Assembly: GCA_047967505.1 (NCBI GenBank)
Contig: CM106539.1
Direction: 5' to 3' (one strand)
DNA: 64,000 nucleotides
Source of the DNA: Dipteris shenzhenensis
Taxonomy: Eukaryota > Polypodiophyta > Polypodiopsida > Gleicheniales
The notes beneath the pieces were generated by a model, which saw only the letters and a list, made by a program, of their open reading frames with translations, searched no databases and was not told where the DNA came from. Position 1 is the stretch's first letter. Each line of letters opens with the position of its first letter. Shown in pieces: positions 33,001 to 41,892 of this stretch. A program made the translations under genes and the position numbers.

Positions 33001-35175
33001 TGTTACCGCTTCCATCTCCGACTCCATCGCCCTGACTGGTTCCGTCAATTGTTTGATGAGAGAACTCCGGAAATTGGGTACCAATGCTAACAATTGCTCC
33101 ATTGTCATGTGTATTTGCTGTTTCCGCAAATCCTGCCATAAATCATATGGTTCAACACCCTCCTCGCCGGTCATCAGGCTGTCCTTCTGACTGGTAGGTA
33201 GACAAGTCGCTTCTGGCTGCTCTCCTTGCAGGCGCCTTGCCACCTTCGCACCATTCTCCGTCACCGAGACTGCCTTGTCCGCGCTCGGCCTAGGTAACAC
33301 CGTTGGGGTTTTCTGGACCCATTCACCGACCGTCGACCGCACCTTTTGTTGTGCCTGCCAGTCCAACGCCGTAGGTCTCCCCTTCTCTTGCGGGGCCTTG
33401 TATTCCCGCACCTTTTCCTGGGATCGTGTGACCACGAGCACATCTCCGCTCGCACTTCCTCCCACTTTGCCTTCAACAGGGACACCCGCCGGTACTTCCG
33501 GTACTTCTTCGGACGTCGGACTAGGCTCCTTGCTATCCTGTTGCTGACTGGCATCATCGCATTCGATAATCAGAACCGCATTCACTGCTGGTGTGGACTT
33601 GCCTTCTCCGGATCCCCGGATTGCTTCCTTTTCCGCCTTGTGGCGCTTGAATAATTCGCAATCTACCTTTCGATGTCCGGGTTGATTGCAATAAAAACAT
33701 AGGAACGTCCGTTCCCCTGCTGGTTCATCTGCACCTGTTCCAGCCGTTCTCGGCCGCCAAGGTCTTCTCGCCGGTGCGGCTGGTACTGCGGCTGGTGCTG
33801 CGGCTGGTGCCGCAACTACCGCCGCCACCGCTGGTGTCGGGGCTATTCGTGCGTTATAGCGGCAGATCTCCGTGGTATGCGTCGCTGTTTGGCAAATCGC
33901 ACACCACCGCTCATTCAAACCGCATTCCTCTGCTAAGTGTCCTGCATTCCGGCACCGATTACACCAAGTATCCTTGCGAACTTTTGAAGAGGACCCTATT
34001 CCACTATCCCGGCTTTTGGCTCCGGCAGCAGATCCTTCCGGAAATGACTTCCCTGCCGTTTTCCCAGCCTTCCGCCTCATGGAACGTTTGTCCTCCTCCT
34101 CATCCGACTGATCCGACTCCTCCTCATTATCGGTATCGGAGTCTCCCTCAGCCTCCTCATACTTCACTTTTCCTTTCCTTCCCTTGGAAGTAAACAGAAC
34201 TTGTTCCGCCCTCACCGCTGCTTGGACGACTTCTTCCAATGAAAGAGCTTCCAGATCCAACGATGCCAGGGACCTTTTCAATCCTTTATTCAGCCCCTCC
34301 ATGAAGTAAGCATTTTGGATGGGGACTGCCGGGGTAGTTGCTGCATCGAGGCGGCGGATCAACGACCGAAACCTGGCCGCATACGCCTCCACTTCTTGGT
34401 TCTTCTGTTCCAGTTTCCCCAGTTTGGCCAGGACATGAACACGGGTCTTGTCCTCCCGAAACCGGAGCAAAAAAGCATCCCGCAGTAGATCAAACGTGGC
34501 GAAATGGGTAGCTCCATATTGCGCGATCCATACTGCCGCCTGCTTCTGCAGTGTCGGGATGAAAGTCGCCATCTTCATAAGATCTGTCGCCTGCACTGGT
34601 GGAGCCGTATTCACCATCCATGCCATCTCAAATGACAGTATATGTGCATCCGCATCCTCCTTATCCCGTCCCGAAAACTTGGGGTACTTCACCGTCATCC
34701 TGGGTACCAGTGGTGGAATAGCCGCGCTACTTACCGCCGGAACTCCACCCCCGCCTCCGCCTCCACCGCCTCCACCTCCCCTACCGGGATCTGGTGACGG
34801 ACCTGGGGCTCCGCTTCCTGCAGGCACACCACCCCTCCGTCTCCTGGGACTCGGTGGTGGGGAATTCCGCAACGGTGACGCTTCGTCTTCCGGAGGAGTA
34901 CTTGTTAAATCGAACGGGCTACTGCGTCCGGAGGATTCGCCTTCCTCCTGAACACCGGAAACGACTGGACCTTCCTCTCCTGGGATCAGCGGAGGTGTGT
35001 CAGAGCGGCTACTACTCTCACTATCCGTGAAGAAGCCGAAGAGAAGATCACGTTGAGCTACATATCTGTCATGCCGTTCCTCGCGGGTTGTACGTGCCGA
35101 TACTGGAGTTGCAGGCTCCCGAGGCCGTGCCGGAGAGCGCGATGTTCCCCCTGGCTCACTCCCAGCGTCATTCAT
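26977..35175 (-). CDS. Ty3/Gypsy Gag-Pol polyprotein fused in frame to a 3' coiled-coil ORF
   Basis: One frame of 2,732 codons from ATG 35,175. Gag is at residues about 165-340, with two CCHC knuckles (CNRCRNAGHLAEEC, CFYCNQPGHRKVDC). Protease has DGGSG in place of the usual DTG/DSG (Asp 767; 32,863-32,877). RT has FLDD (residues 1204-1207; 31,555-31,566). RNase H has DAS (Asp 1351). Integrase has a DD35E triad at 1633, 1695 and 1731. From about residue 2034 (Met codon 29,074-29,076) comes a non-pol region with a globular N-part (YNMKKLDASQKTCYKFIAKAL) and long Gln/Glu-rich heptads (ERLLQCFQKGQLEENEARLR). It ends at the duplication joint with nine out-of-frame residues. Gag-Pol without frameshift or internal stop suggests recent activity. 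Whether the 3' part is normally made as a fusion is unknown. Confidence 0.93.
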   Translation of the reverse strand: MNDAGSEPGGTSRSPARPREPATPVSARTTREERHDRYVAQRDLLFGFFTDSESSSRSDTPPLIPGEEGPVVSGVQEEGESSGRSSPFDLTSTPPEDEASPLRNSPPPSPRRRRGGVPAGSGAPGPSPDPGRGGGGGGGGGGGGVPAVSSAAIPPLVPRMTVKYPKFSGRDKEDADAHILSFEMAWMVNTAPPVQATDLMKMATFIPTLQKQAAVWIAQYGATHFATFDLLRDAFLLRFREDKTRVHVLAKLGKLEQKNQEVEAYAARFRSLIRRLDAATTPAVPIQNAYFMEGLNKGLKRSLASLDLEALSLEEVVQAAVRAEQVLFTSKGRKGKVKYEEAEGDSDTDNEEESDQSDEEEDKRSMRRKAGKTAGKSFPEGSAAGAKSRDSGIGSSSKVRKDTWCNRCRNAGHLAEECGLNERWCAICQTATHTTEICRYNARIAPTPAVAAVVAAPAAAPAAVPAAPARRPWRPRTAGTGADEPAGERTFLCFYCNQPGHRKVDCELFKRHKAEKEAIRGSGEGKSTPAVNAVLIIECDDASQQQDSKEPSPTSEEVPEVPAGVPVEGKVGGSASGDVLVVTRSQEKVREYKAPQEKGRPTALDWQAQQKVRSTVGEWVQKTPTVLPRPSADKAVSVTENGAKVARRLQGEQPEATCLPTSQKDSLMTGEEGVEPYDLWQDLRKQQIHMTMEQLLALVPNFRSSLIKQLTEPVRAMESEMEAVTMEVSSDGSAKPEAEVQPPVFDEAVQVISVTLENSRVGGVLLDGGSGVNILSEQMLVPLGITKWESAPFAVRMADQRRVQPLGLLRGLKMEVCGVKFEIAAVILRMEDISGSYPLLLGRPWLRQARVKQDWQSDRITIRKGKKKLKLLVHTKQGLRTPFRPTMAEGIHMMDGMGVEEEDDYFSRNTELVSLFEVDVVAVLKQYQHQIPSATQESSSSTKEPVEGSLPEGTGDMPDEAGVAEAERVFVQELRRSRRVKEDELLDLNLGTEEEPKNVRVSAKLDKGFRGKLETLLKSFKDVFAWDYTDLLGIDPKFYQHRINLQKDAIPVRQQRYRMNPNYAQRVKEELDRLLKVGFIYPVDRATWLSPIVIVPKKNLKLRVCVDYRKLNAATITDPFPLPFNDTMLDTVAGHEMYSFLDGFSGYNQVQMAPEDREKTDFITEWGAFVFLVMAFGLKNAPATFQRMVQEILDDYLLIFMQVFLDDFSVFGSREQHLEHLKKCLTRCREARLCLNPMKCAFAVGSGMLLGCIISAEGIAVDPAKVEAIRQAKVPGNGKQLGRFLGQVKWHSRMLRYLADVATPLYDQLNKVPVVWSPACDLAFRRLKLMLATAPVVQPPDWTKMFHVFVDASDVAIGSVLMQEATSKWFRPVYYASRRLSKAEQNYSTTEREALGMIYSVTKFRHYLLGNRFTFHVDHSALLYLVHKPELTGKLARWMLLLQEFDFTVVHRPGSTHAVADYLSRLESGEDPMGVEDDFSDAQLFELEAVVPAAPKTWYDDMFHFVDTGQMRDGMSRDQRKRLALKSRDFRIIADQLYKQGLDGVLRQCVYPHEQEVILEEAHQGISGGHFAGEVTGRKVLQGGLWWPTLMGDAHRFVKRCDVCQRLGQPSGRDRMPHNPILALEPFMKWGLDFVGPFSPPVRRTGNRYILVATDYCTKWVEARALKDNSAKAVARFLYEAIMTRYGCPVELVTDQGGHFLNAVLRELVTRHLIIHKKSTVYYPQANGQAESSNKVLLVILKKLVNENRTDWDEKLYSALWAFRTSYKVATGFTPFKLVYGVEAVVPMEFLVPSLRIAAAEKLGWDESVDRRIEQLDRLGEERFNSAYLAQVVQDRRKVWVDRHSKKKTFKRRDAVILFNTRMGPHPGKLKLRWGGPYWVVERYGDGTFRLGTLQGELLQKPVNGFRLRPYTGPMPPYPFPEIPPEKIISNAFVAISVEKPMMGAISTHVWYHSLYSEKRWEQSFVLRSEDAAMQSTESSKWGFYQDDGTLDRCIQTRSSPGHPKGNLEAKGGLFPTLCFPELFSLASQLLAAMVVFHLINPLPVGDEAVQSWLTRARLVEFAGLPWATTPVHPLAQDILAQLARGRKVVVYGKTFTLCKELVAARLHLPVDGPCNVTKLTSSAMEAALGAGCKGEYNMKKLDASQKTCYKFIAKALWQKVKAELLGQAQFTYFQRAEQGKPVPWAKLMADRILEVAKKLLKPTATSRMGQVLFLLFGPDAEPVVPGSYVEVEESTDNASDKESKEVEPARSTTEGALMPRNQVTPVVPAVEVTAIVPAVVVPAEVPQGSQRSRPAVSATSSRMASLLKRKLALVPEGAMLKKTRPDAEALQGESSVHTREDSSGRQACQEETRVVPRGSGELQLSPPVETYDLVTARRLAERLLQCFQKGQLEENEARLRQENARLLERNQQLQEQLLQFQQMDARRQQDMEEARTAIVAQTQEHLRLTEQLTEKATTATARAQLLEAEVMGYRQPSSSTRMLDEALLLDLSEAFVAEMQGIFLDHQRQLRVELERACRPLDRRLARRDEDDLAGGGAGTAFLPPVPVTETAAQPEGGSSTSANTLGKQTAARPVDSSEGYVKRIAELEEALRRAKARGKRPEIAQVPAMKPRPQADAAAAFVAAFPEPADGEFFDARHFLQLKEHVAVVQQQCDDARSQLLALKLARKEEHHQHEVEVKSLMADLLKIRATTAEQSTGAQTKELGRVMKRLDGVAKKADRTQEQRLPDHC
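27008..29076 (-). other. 3' ORF region of the Ty3 element (unknown function, coiled coil)
   Basis: Residues 2034 to about 2720 of the long frame. The first 250 residues look globular (MVVFHLINPLPVGDEAVQSW; LHLPVDGPCNVTKLTSSAME). Then come low-complexity Pro/Val stretches, a long Gln/Glu/Arg-rich coiled coil, and a second helical part ending KRLDGVAKKADRT. There is no clear signal peptide or membrane helix, so an envelope role is not supported. Extra 3' ORFs are known from Athila/Tat-type elements; this one is not recognisable to me. Its true C-terminus survives only at 24,953-25,333. Confidence 0.7.
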
Positions 35176-35281
35176 GCGCTAGTCTACGCACCGAGGAATC
35201 AGAGTATTACAGATGGGGAGCATCCAACCTCTCCGGGGTATCCACCGCGACGAACATGGAAATCTTCCGTGGTCGCCAAAG
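35176..35281 (-). other. Ty3 5' untranslated leader with putative primer-binding site
   Basis: The 106 nt between the 5' LTR and the gag start. Three bases from the LTR the minus strand reads TGGCGACCACGG, which fits the TGG start expected for a tRNA primer site. It differs from the tRNA-Met site of the virus. The tRNA is not identified. Confidence 0.6.
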
Positions 35282-35760
35282 TGTTAGCCCTCTCTACTCT
35301 GAAGACTAACTCGAAACGCACTACTGCGACAGATTTACATGCGTAATCGAACTTCAGAACTATGTATGAAAATTCATAGAGTAGAACAGTGATCGACAGA
35401 ATCATTCATGATAAAACAATAAGATAGATGCAATAGAATATCTGTATTACACTTCTCCGAGCAGTACAACACCGTACTCTCTGATACATAACAATGTTCC
35501 TCTTCTGATCACACTGATCCTTGCTCCGATCCTCATCAATGAGCCCCCTGAATGATCGCTCTCTTCTCTTTTATCTAACCGGCACACATAACTCCTTCAC
35601 GGTTGCCGTGACGGTTGCCGTGCCTCGTCAGTTCTCCGCCTGGTCCTAGAACTTCCGTCTTTTCATATCTCACTATAAACTAGATACAACGTATTAATGA
35701 TAATAATCTAAGGACTCTCCCCCTAGTTCCTCTTTGCTGTTGCTGCTTTTGCCCTTAACA
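35282..35760 (-). repeat. 5' LTR of the Ty3 element
   Basis: 479 bp with TGTTA/TAACA termini, almost identical to 24,417-24,895. It should carry the element promoter; no TATA box is certain. Confidence 0.95.
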
Positions 35761-35765
35761 CTTTG
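35761..35765 (+). repeat. Target-site duplication, right copy (CTTTG)
   Basis: A direct repeat of 24,412-24,416. The viral RT continues immediately after it. Confidence 0.95.
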
Positions 35766-36663
35766 CTCCCTATCATGCATTTTGCTTAGTTTATATTGAT
35801 GACATCTTAGTCTATAGCAAAAATCCTCATCTCCATTTGCAGCACCTCCAGGTTATCCATGATCTCCTCCAACAAAAGGGCCTGGTTCTTTCTCCCTCCA
35901 AAATTCAAATTGGTAACGCATCTATTGACTTCTTAGGGGTTCTAATCACTAATGGAGCAATTCAACTACAGGACCATGTTTTAAAAGCCCTTGCTGCTTT
36001 CCCTGCGGAGATCTGGGATCGTCATCAACTCCAACGCTTTCTTGGGTGCTTGAATTATATTGCCCCTTTCTATCAGCACCTGGCCGGAGATCGCTATCTC
36101 CTTCACCTCTGCCTACGCAACTCTGCCTATGCAAGGATGGTCCAGTCTGGGGTCCAGCCGAATCCACTGCTCTGGCAAATATCAAACAACACCTCCAGTC
36201 TTTACCACCATTAGCTATACCTTCTGTCAACGCTAACCTCATCATTGAAACCGATGCATCTGATGAGTTCTGGGGTGCGATCTTACTTGAAAGCACAGCT
36301 CCACAGCAAGAACGTATTTGTGCTTTCCGATCTGGTATTTTCCAAGGAGCCGAGCGCAATTATCATTCAATCGAAAAAGAGATTTTGGCCGTCAAAAAGG
36401 CAATCCAAAAATTGGAACTCTTCATCCTGAATAAGCCTTTTCTTGTACGCACAGATAATCAAAATTTCCATACCTTCTGCACTCGAAAGATTGATAAGCA
36501 GATTGGACGCGGCCGTCTTGCCCGATGGCAAGAATTCTTTGCTATGTATGATTTTCAGGTTGAATGGAAAAAGGGCAGTACCAATATTCTCCCCGATATG
36601 ATTTCCAGAGAAGGTGCGCCCTATTGGGCCCAACATCCCCCTAAGTACTATGCTCCGCCCTAA
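35766..36663 (+). pseudogene. RT C-half and RNase H (variant B), right side of the Ty3 insertion
   Basis: Continuation of the RT interrupted at 24,416, with catalytic YIDD at 35,792-35,803, the thumb, the connection and RNase H (ETDAS near 36,250) to TAA 36,661-36,663. A 14-nt tandem duplication (CTCTGCCTACGCAA twice, near 36,108) shifts the frame between RT and RNase H. Both halves are otherwise open. Confidence 0.92.
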
Positions 36664-37365
36664 CATCTGTACTTCCACTAACAAAAGTGTACAGTGAATA
36701 GACACTGTCTGGCATGCCAGATAAGACCTTCACTTTTTCCAAACCACTAACGCCCCCGGTTTGCAAAAGTAGCCCCCTGGATTGCACACAAGCACTGGTA
36801 TTCTCTTGCCCACAATTGTATATAAAGAACCCAAGTCCTTCATTCCCGGGCAGAGTCGGCCTAGAGTCCTCTTGTAAAGATTTCTCTCCTCCTTGGCAAT
36901 ACAAGCTTGTAGTCTTCCAATCTTCAAGTCTCTTGTCTTTGTTATGTTTTCCTTATGCCTTCGCTCGCCTCTGCACTTGAAGCTAAGAAATCGCCTATCC
37001 GGATCTTCTACTCTCTCATGTTCGCTTCCTCTCGTTCCAACCCCACCTGTGAGTCTCGCCCTGAAACGCCGTATCCTCGCTATCTCCTTCTCATTGTCGT
37101 ATCATCTCCTCAGTTCCATTTCGCTATCCCTCTCGGTATCATTATCGGTAATCGTTTTGTCTACCATATCTGAGCAGACGTGAGTATCGGCAAGCGTTTT
37201 GTCATTTGGTATCAGAGCCTCGTTATTGTTGTTCTGTGTTTCACTCGAAGAGTGTCTGGGACCCTGTCGCTGCCGCTCCCCCCCTAGGCCAGAGGTGCCA
37301 TTCTGCGGTTGAGCACTAGCGTGACGTGTGAAGCCAGTCTCTGTATCTTTGCTCTGCTTATCACA
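36664..37365 (+). promoter_or_regulatory. Promoter, leader and primer site (complete, variant B)
   Basis: A full intergenic region. Palindrome TCTGGCATGCCAGA lies near 36,707, the TATA box at 36,819-36,827 (TATATAAAG, next base A), an intact 72-codon leader ORF at 36,955-37,173, a GTGAGT donor-like site near 37,180, the primer site at 37,207-37,219, and about 150 nt to the MP ATG at 37,366. The frame upstream of MP is shifted here by a one-base difference after the primer site. Confidence 0.86.
37207..37219 (+). other. tRNA-Met primer-binding site
   Basis: Exact TGGTATCAGAGCC, downstream of promoter and leader and upstream of the MP start, as expected for caulimovirids. Confidence 0.9.
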
Positions 37366-40300
37366 ATGGCCAAACTATTCCGTGCCCTCTCTGCTCGCAT
37401 CTCTTCTCCCCGCTCCGCCTCCACTACTACTGAACTTATGGAGTCCAAGCACTCTTGGAATCTCCCTATTATAGATCCGGAAGAGGTCTATAAATTTTTG
37501 ATGTTTCAGTACAAGGCGCTTCGCCATATTAAGATATCTGAAGTGTGTATTAATATTGCCGATGAAGGCAATACGGGTGTCTATCTCCCTCTCTTTTCCC
37601 AGTCCGAGATCGAGTCCTTCACTCGATCCGGTTACCAATATATTCACTATGGTTGTTTCGTGTTAGCCATCGAACCATTGTTTCGGTTTGGCGTTAACGC
37701 CACCTGCATGGTTAGTCTGGTTGATACTCGTCATCTGTCTATTAAAGCTGCTAGGATTGGTCTTGTCCATGGTTCCTTAAATAAAGAACTTGTATATACT
37801 GTTGTTTATCCAAACTTCAAGATGTCTTTGGCAGATCCTCATCTCTCCACAGCCCTCCGTTTGTATGTCCATGTCAAAGGGCTGCAAATGAAACCCAGGT
37901 CGGAACATTGTGTGATTCATGTCCGTTGCATCAACTACCTGGTGTCCACGATCGATCCGATCCCTCGCAATATCCGCTCCCGTGACGAATGGATTCTTTA
38001 TGGAGCCACCAATGCAGAGGTGACTCGGTTCAAGTTCGATGCGGTTCCCATGCCTGCTGAATGGGACATGGACTATCAACAGATAGTCAATGAAGTGGAT
38101 TCTCAGGAAGACGTTCCGTACACGATCGAAGACACACCAACTCGTGCAATTGTCCGGCGCCGTTCTGGTGATCACTCAAAGAAGGTTATGCGTCTGGCTT
38201 TTCCCGCTTCCTCCCATATTTCCATTAGCAGTACTCCTCCATCTAAAGTTTCTCCTCTGCCTGAGAGTTCTGCTCGAATGAAAGCGGTGCGTGATTGGGT
38301 GTCTCAAACAGCTGCTTCCCAGTTTCCCAGTGATGCTAGTCTCCAGTACCGCCGTGAGACTGCCGTTAACCATGTGCCTCACATCCAATCCAACTTTGAG
38401 GCCATCACACATAAAGTGCCCCTCATGATGTTTCAGCCTACCGAATGGCCGTCCCTTTCCGGCTATCAAGAGGCCGTCGATACTGACAGTAAGCTTATCT
38501 CTTCCCCTTTTGCTGTTGTTTCACCATCTGTCCCATTATCTCAAGTTCCTGTCGAGCAACAGCAGCTGAACTGGTGTAATGCCCATAACATTCAAGTACA
38601 GTCCAGCCTGGATGAGTGTCGCTTAGCTCTTTATAATCTGCAGCTTGCTCTAGCTAAGCTCGACGACAAGCTTACTTCGGCTCTTGCTACTCCTGTATAT
38701 CCTGTCCCTTGTCCTTCTGCTGCTGTTTCCTATACTCTTCCCCCCTCTGATGCTACTCCTCCTCTTCAGTATAACTTTCATCCCCTCTGTATGATTACTC
38801 TTCCTTCTTATCTTGACGGTTGTGAAGTTACAGACCAGCTGCCTTACAATGCTGAACAGGCTGCAGAATGGCTTGATCCCAGCCATCCCATCATCCAGGC
38901 GTTTAGGTGGACGGAGCAGGATAATGCCGACATCACAGCTGTTCGGCCTCCCCTTGGAGGAGTTATTCCTCTTGAGCCTAATCTTTTCTTTCCTTTGCTT
39001 CCTCATCCTGCCCCCGGATCAATCAGATCGGATCATCCAGCTGATCGTGATTCAGACTCTGATAGTGATGACCATCCTCTGCTTCCTCATGCACCCCCTC
39101 TTGTTCCTCGTATGTCTCCTGTGCCTCAGCCCAATTCTGTGCCTACTCTCATGAACCAAGACGCAGTCAAAGAGGAACCTGCCAATGGTCCAAGTCCGCT
39201 CTTCCCCAATTCTCCTGGTCGTGTACCTAAGATGCCTGAATATCAGCAGATGTCGGAGTATACGGACGGGACCCTCAACGAAGCAGGCGAACTTCGTTTC
39301 CGTCTGCAACACAAATCCTTTCCAGGGTACGTGCTTAATTTGGATGGTGCTTCTCCCCAAGCCATCAAGGATATTTTGAAGATTTTTTATAGGCATATGA
39401 TGTCTCTGGTCAATGTATATAAATGGTCTCCTCGCGATGCGGCTGTGGAAACAACCAAAGGGTTTACTGGCATCCTTGCCAATTGGTGGGAGTTCTTGTC
39501 TGAGCAATCTAAGGAATAGATTTTTAGCAGTCAGGATACGCAACAACAAGCGAATGCACCTGATGCCCTGATTGCCGCCATCACCAATCAGTTTCTGCCC
39601 ACATTCACTGATGATCGAGCGCAGGCTTCCAACGAATTCTTTGCTCTTAAGCTCTGCGACCTCTTTCAGTTAGCCCAATACAATGCCCATGCCCAACAAT
39701 TAGTTTATAGGGCTGGCATCTTTGCTGACGTCTCCGCCAAGCGCCATTATCTGTTCAGTCTTCCCCATAAGCTTGGTGAAGCGGTTAATTCTCTCATTGA
39801 AGGCCAGACCAAGATCCTGAACATCAACAATCAACCCACAGAGGTACATAAAACTGTGGCTGATTTTACATTCGCTAATCTTTTCCAGCTTGTTCAGGTT
39901 TATATCAGAAAGCAGTGTACAGAGTATACACTGAAGAACAAGATCAAGGAAATTAGTCTGGTTTCGCCTTCTATCTGTCAGCAGTTTGTGGGCCATCATG
40001 ATTTCTGTTCTACATCTTCTGCGGGCTCTTTTGCACGCCACTCTGCTTCTAAACGACGAGCTTCTTTCAAGAAATCTTAGTACTCTTGCGGTGGGTCTAA
40101 TACTTTTCCGCGCCTCCGAAAAATACATTGGCGCCGTCGCTATCAACGCCGACCCCAACGCTTTCTGCGCAAGCGTCGTCTTTCGTCAGGATCTTCTTCT
40201 GGTTGTTTTATTTGTGGCAAAAAAGGCCACTTTGCTAAAGATTGTCCTCAACAACCGAAGACTCCTCAACAGAAGCAACTAAAAGGATTTTTCAGTTTGG

Positions 40301-41397
40301 TGGATGATCCGCATAATTGGGAAGTTGTGTCTCAAGGCGCCACTGATGATTCTTTGTATGAATGCTCTGAGTCGGACACTCCCGATTGCTTGGCTTCTCA
40401 ATTAGCCTTGCCTATGGATATAGAGATCAGTTTGTTTATGAATACTCCTTCGATGAATATTATTGATCTCTTGGCAAGCTCCGACTCCGACGCTGGTTCT
40501 GATAGACCTCTCGACATTACAGATTTCCCTTTGCCGCCTTCTCCACCACCACGACCCTCTCGACCTATTCCCTCTCTAGCCTTTTTCCATTTTCCTCCTT
40601 CCCTGGTTCCTCCTCCACCAACTACTCTCCCTTTTGGTGGACCCTCTGTTTTTCGTCCTCCTCACTTTGTCCATACTCCCTCTGATCCTTCGCCTAGTTA
40701 CCTTCCTCCTCCTTTTACCCAAATTCCTGTACAAACTCTTACAACTTCCCCGTCTCTTCCTACTTGTACTAATCAGTTTCATAAGCTTCAGGAGAATCTC
40801 ACGACCTTGAAGACCCATACGGCTACCATTCTGGCGCAATGTACACAGTTAACGTCTACACTTAATGCGCTTGATCAGAAGGTTTCCACTCATCTCACTC
40901 AGTGTTCTTCAGGTCTTCCGCCTGCTGCCTTTGCTTGTCAGGATTTCTTCACTTCTCTTGCTTCCCCAGTCCGAAATACTATGAAAACCTGCCTTATGTC
41001 TGTCCTTCTCCGACCACCAGGTGTTACTCCCTATTCTTTGGCTGCTTTAGTAGATACAGGTTCCGACTTCAATATTTGCAAATATAATGCTTTGCCTACC
41101 TATTGTTGGGAGCCTCTTCCTGAAGTCGATCACATACACGGTTCTACTATGGGCGGAGGCGTTATTGCTGGCAAACGGTATGCCTCCAACATCTCCATTT
41201 CCTTGGCTCGGCATCCAACTGAAATCAATTTCTATCAATTGGAATCACAAGGGATTGACCTGGTCATTGGTAACGACTTCCTCAATCGACATTTGCCTTT
41301 CGGTTTCTCTACGGAGACAATGGTTCTAACTATCAATCAGGAGCTTGTACAAATTCCTGCTCGTGTCAAGGTCTCCCAAGTCTTGAAACCTTATGAG
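37366..41397 (+). pseudogene. Pararetrovirus polyprotein, MP through protease (variant B)
   Basis: MP starts MAKLFRALSARISS. The frame is open through MP, linker and most of the coat protein N-half to TAG 39,517-39,519, over 700 codons. Coat protein continues to TAG 40,078-40,080. After that the basic region, CCHC (40,204-40,245), Pro-rich linker and DTG protease (41,053-41,061) are open to 41,397. All three changes I checked are C-to-T type. The copy ends within the purine tract (ATGAGGAG) and is joined to RT sequence, which skips about 500 bp of linker and RT N-terminus. Confidence 0.93.
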
Positions 41398-41525
41398 GAG
41401 GTTAGTCATAAATTATAAACCTCTCAATAAGTGTCTCATTCCAATTTCTTACGCTCTGCCCAATAAGGAATATTTAATGCAACAGATCAGCGGAGCCACG
41501 ATATTTTCTAAGTTAGATCTTAAAG
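41398..41525 (+). pseudogene. RT N-terminal fragment (filler)
   Basis: About 128 bp of variant B RT (RLVINYKPLNKCLIPISY to FSKLDLK). It is joined at 41,397 to the protease-linker break and at 41,525 to movement protein. It begins at AGAGGTTAGTCAT, the same place where another RT fragment ends at 61,330. Confidence 0.83.
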
Positions 41526-41806
41526 ATGTCTTTGGCAGATCCTCATCTCTCCACAGCCCTCCGTTTATATGTCCATGTCAAAGGGCTGCAGATGAAACCC
41601 AGGTCGGAACATTGTGCGATTCATGTCCGTTGCATCAACTACCTGGTGTCCACGATCAATTCGATCCCTCGCAATATCCGCTCCCCTGACAAATGCATTC
41701 TTTATGGAGCCACCAATGCAGAGGTGACTCGGTTCAAGTTCGATGCGGTTCCCATGCCTGCTGAATGGGACATGGACTATCAACAGGTAGTCAATGATGT
41801 GGATTC
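41526..41806 (+). pseudogene. Movement-protein fragment (filler)
   Basis: MP residues from MSLADPHLSTALRLY to DYQQVVNDVDS, an open frame of about 90 codons. The joint to RT uses AAAGATGTC microhomology. It starts at almost the same MP position where the 5,002-5,463 copy ends. Confidence 0.84.
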
Positions 41807-41892
41807 CCTGATTAATCCCTGTTGTAATAAAGCACCAATCTCCTCATTACAGAGTTGTCGATCTTCAGCAGCAAAATCATAAGGGCTTTCCT
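41807..41892 (-). pseudogene. Short inverted RT fragment
   Basis: About 86 bp of RT N-terminus on the minus strand (YGFAAEDRQLCNEEI...GLIRES). It is entered through the shared bases GTGGATTCC and left before variant A protease sequence on the plus strand. Confidence 0.82.

Larger units (their letters stand above)
24417..35760 (-). mobile_element. Ty3/Gypsy LTR retrotransposon nested in the viral RT
   Basis: An 11,344-bp insertion on the minus strand, bounded by 479-bp LTRs (TGTTA...TAACA) and a CTTTG target duplication. Internal order, reading leftward: short leader, gag, protease, RT, RNase H, integrase, coiled-coil 3' ORF, second integrase copy, and the tail of the 3' ORF. Pol order with integrase after RNase H marks Ty3/Gypsy. 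Integrase lacks a chromodomain that I can recognise, and RT motifs resemble the non-chromovirus (Athila/Tat-like) branch; that placement is inference. LTRs differ at about four of 479 positions, so the insertion is young compared with the decayed virus around it. Confidence 0.96.
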
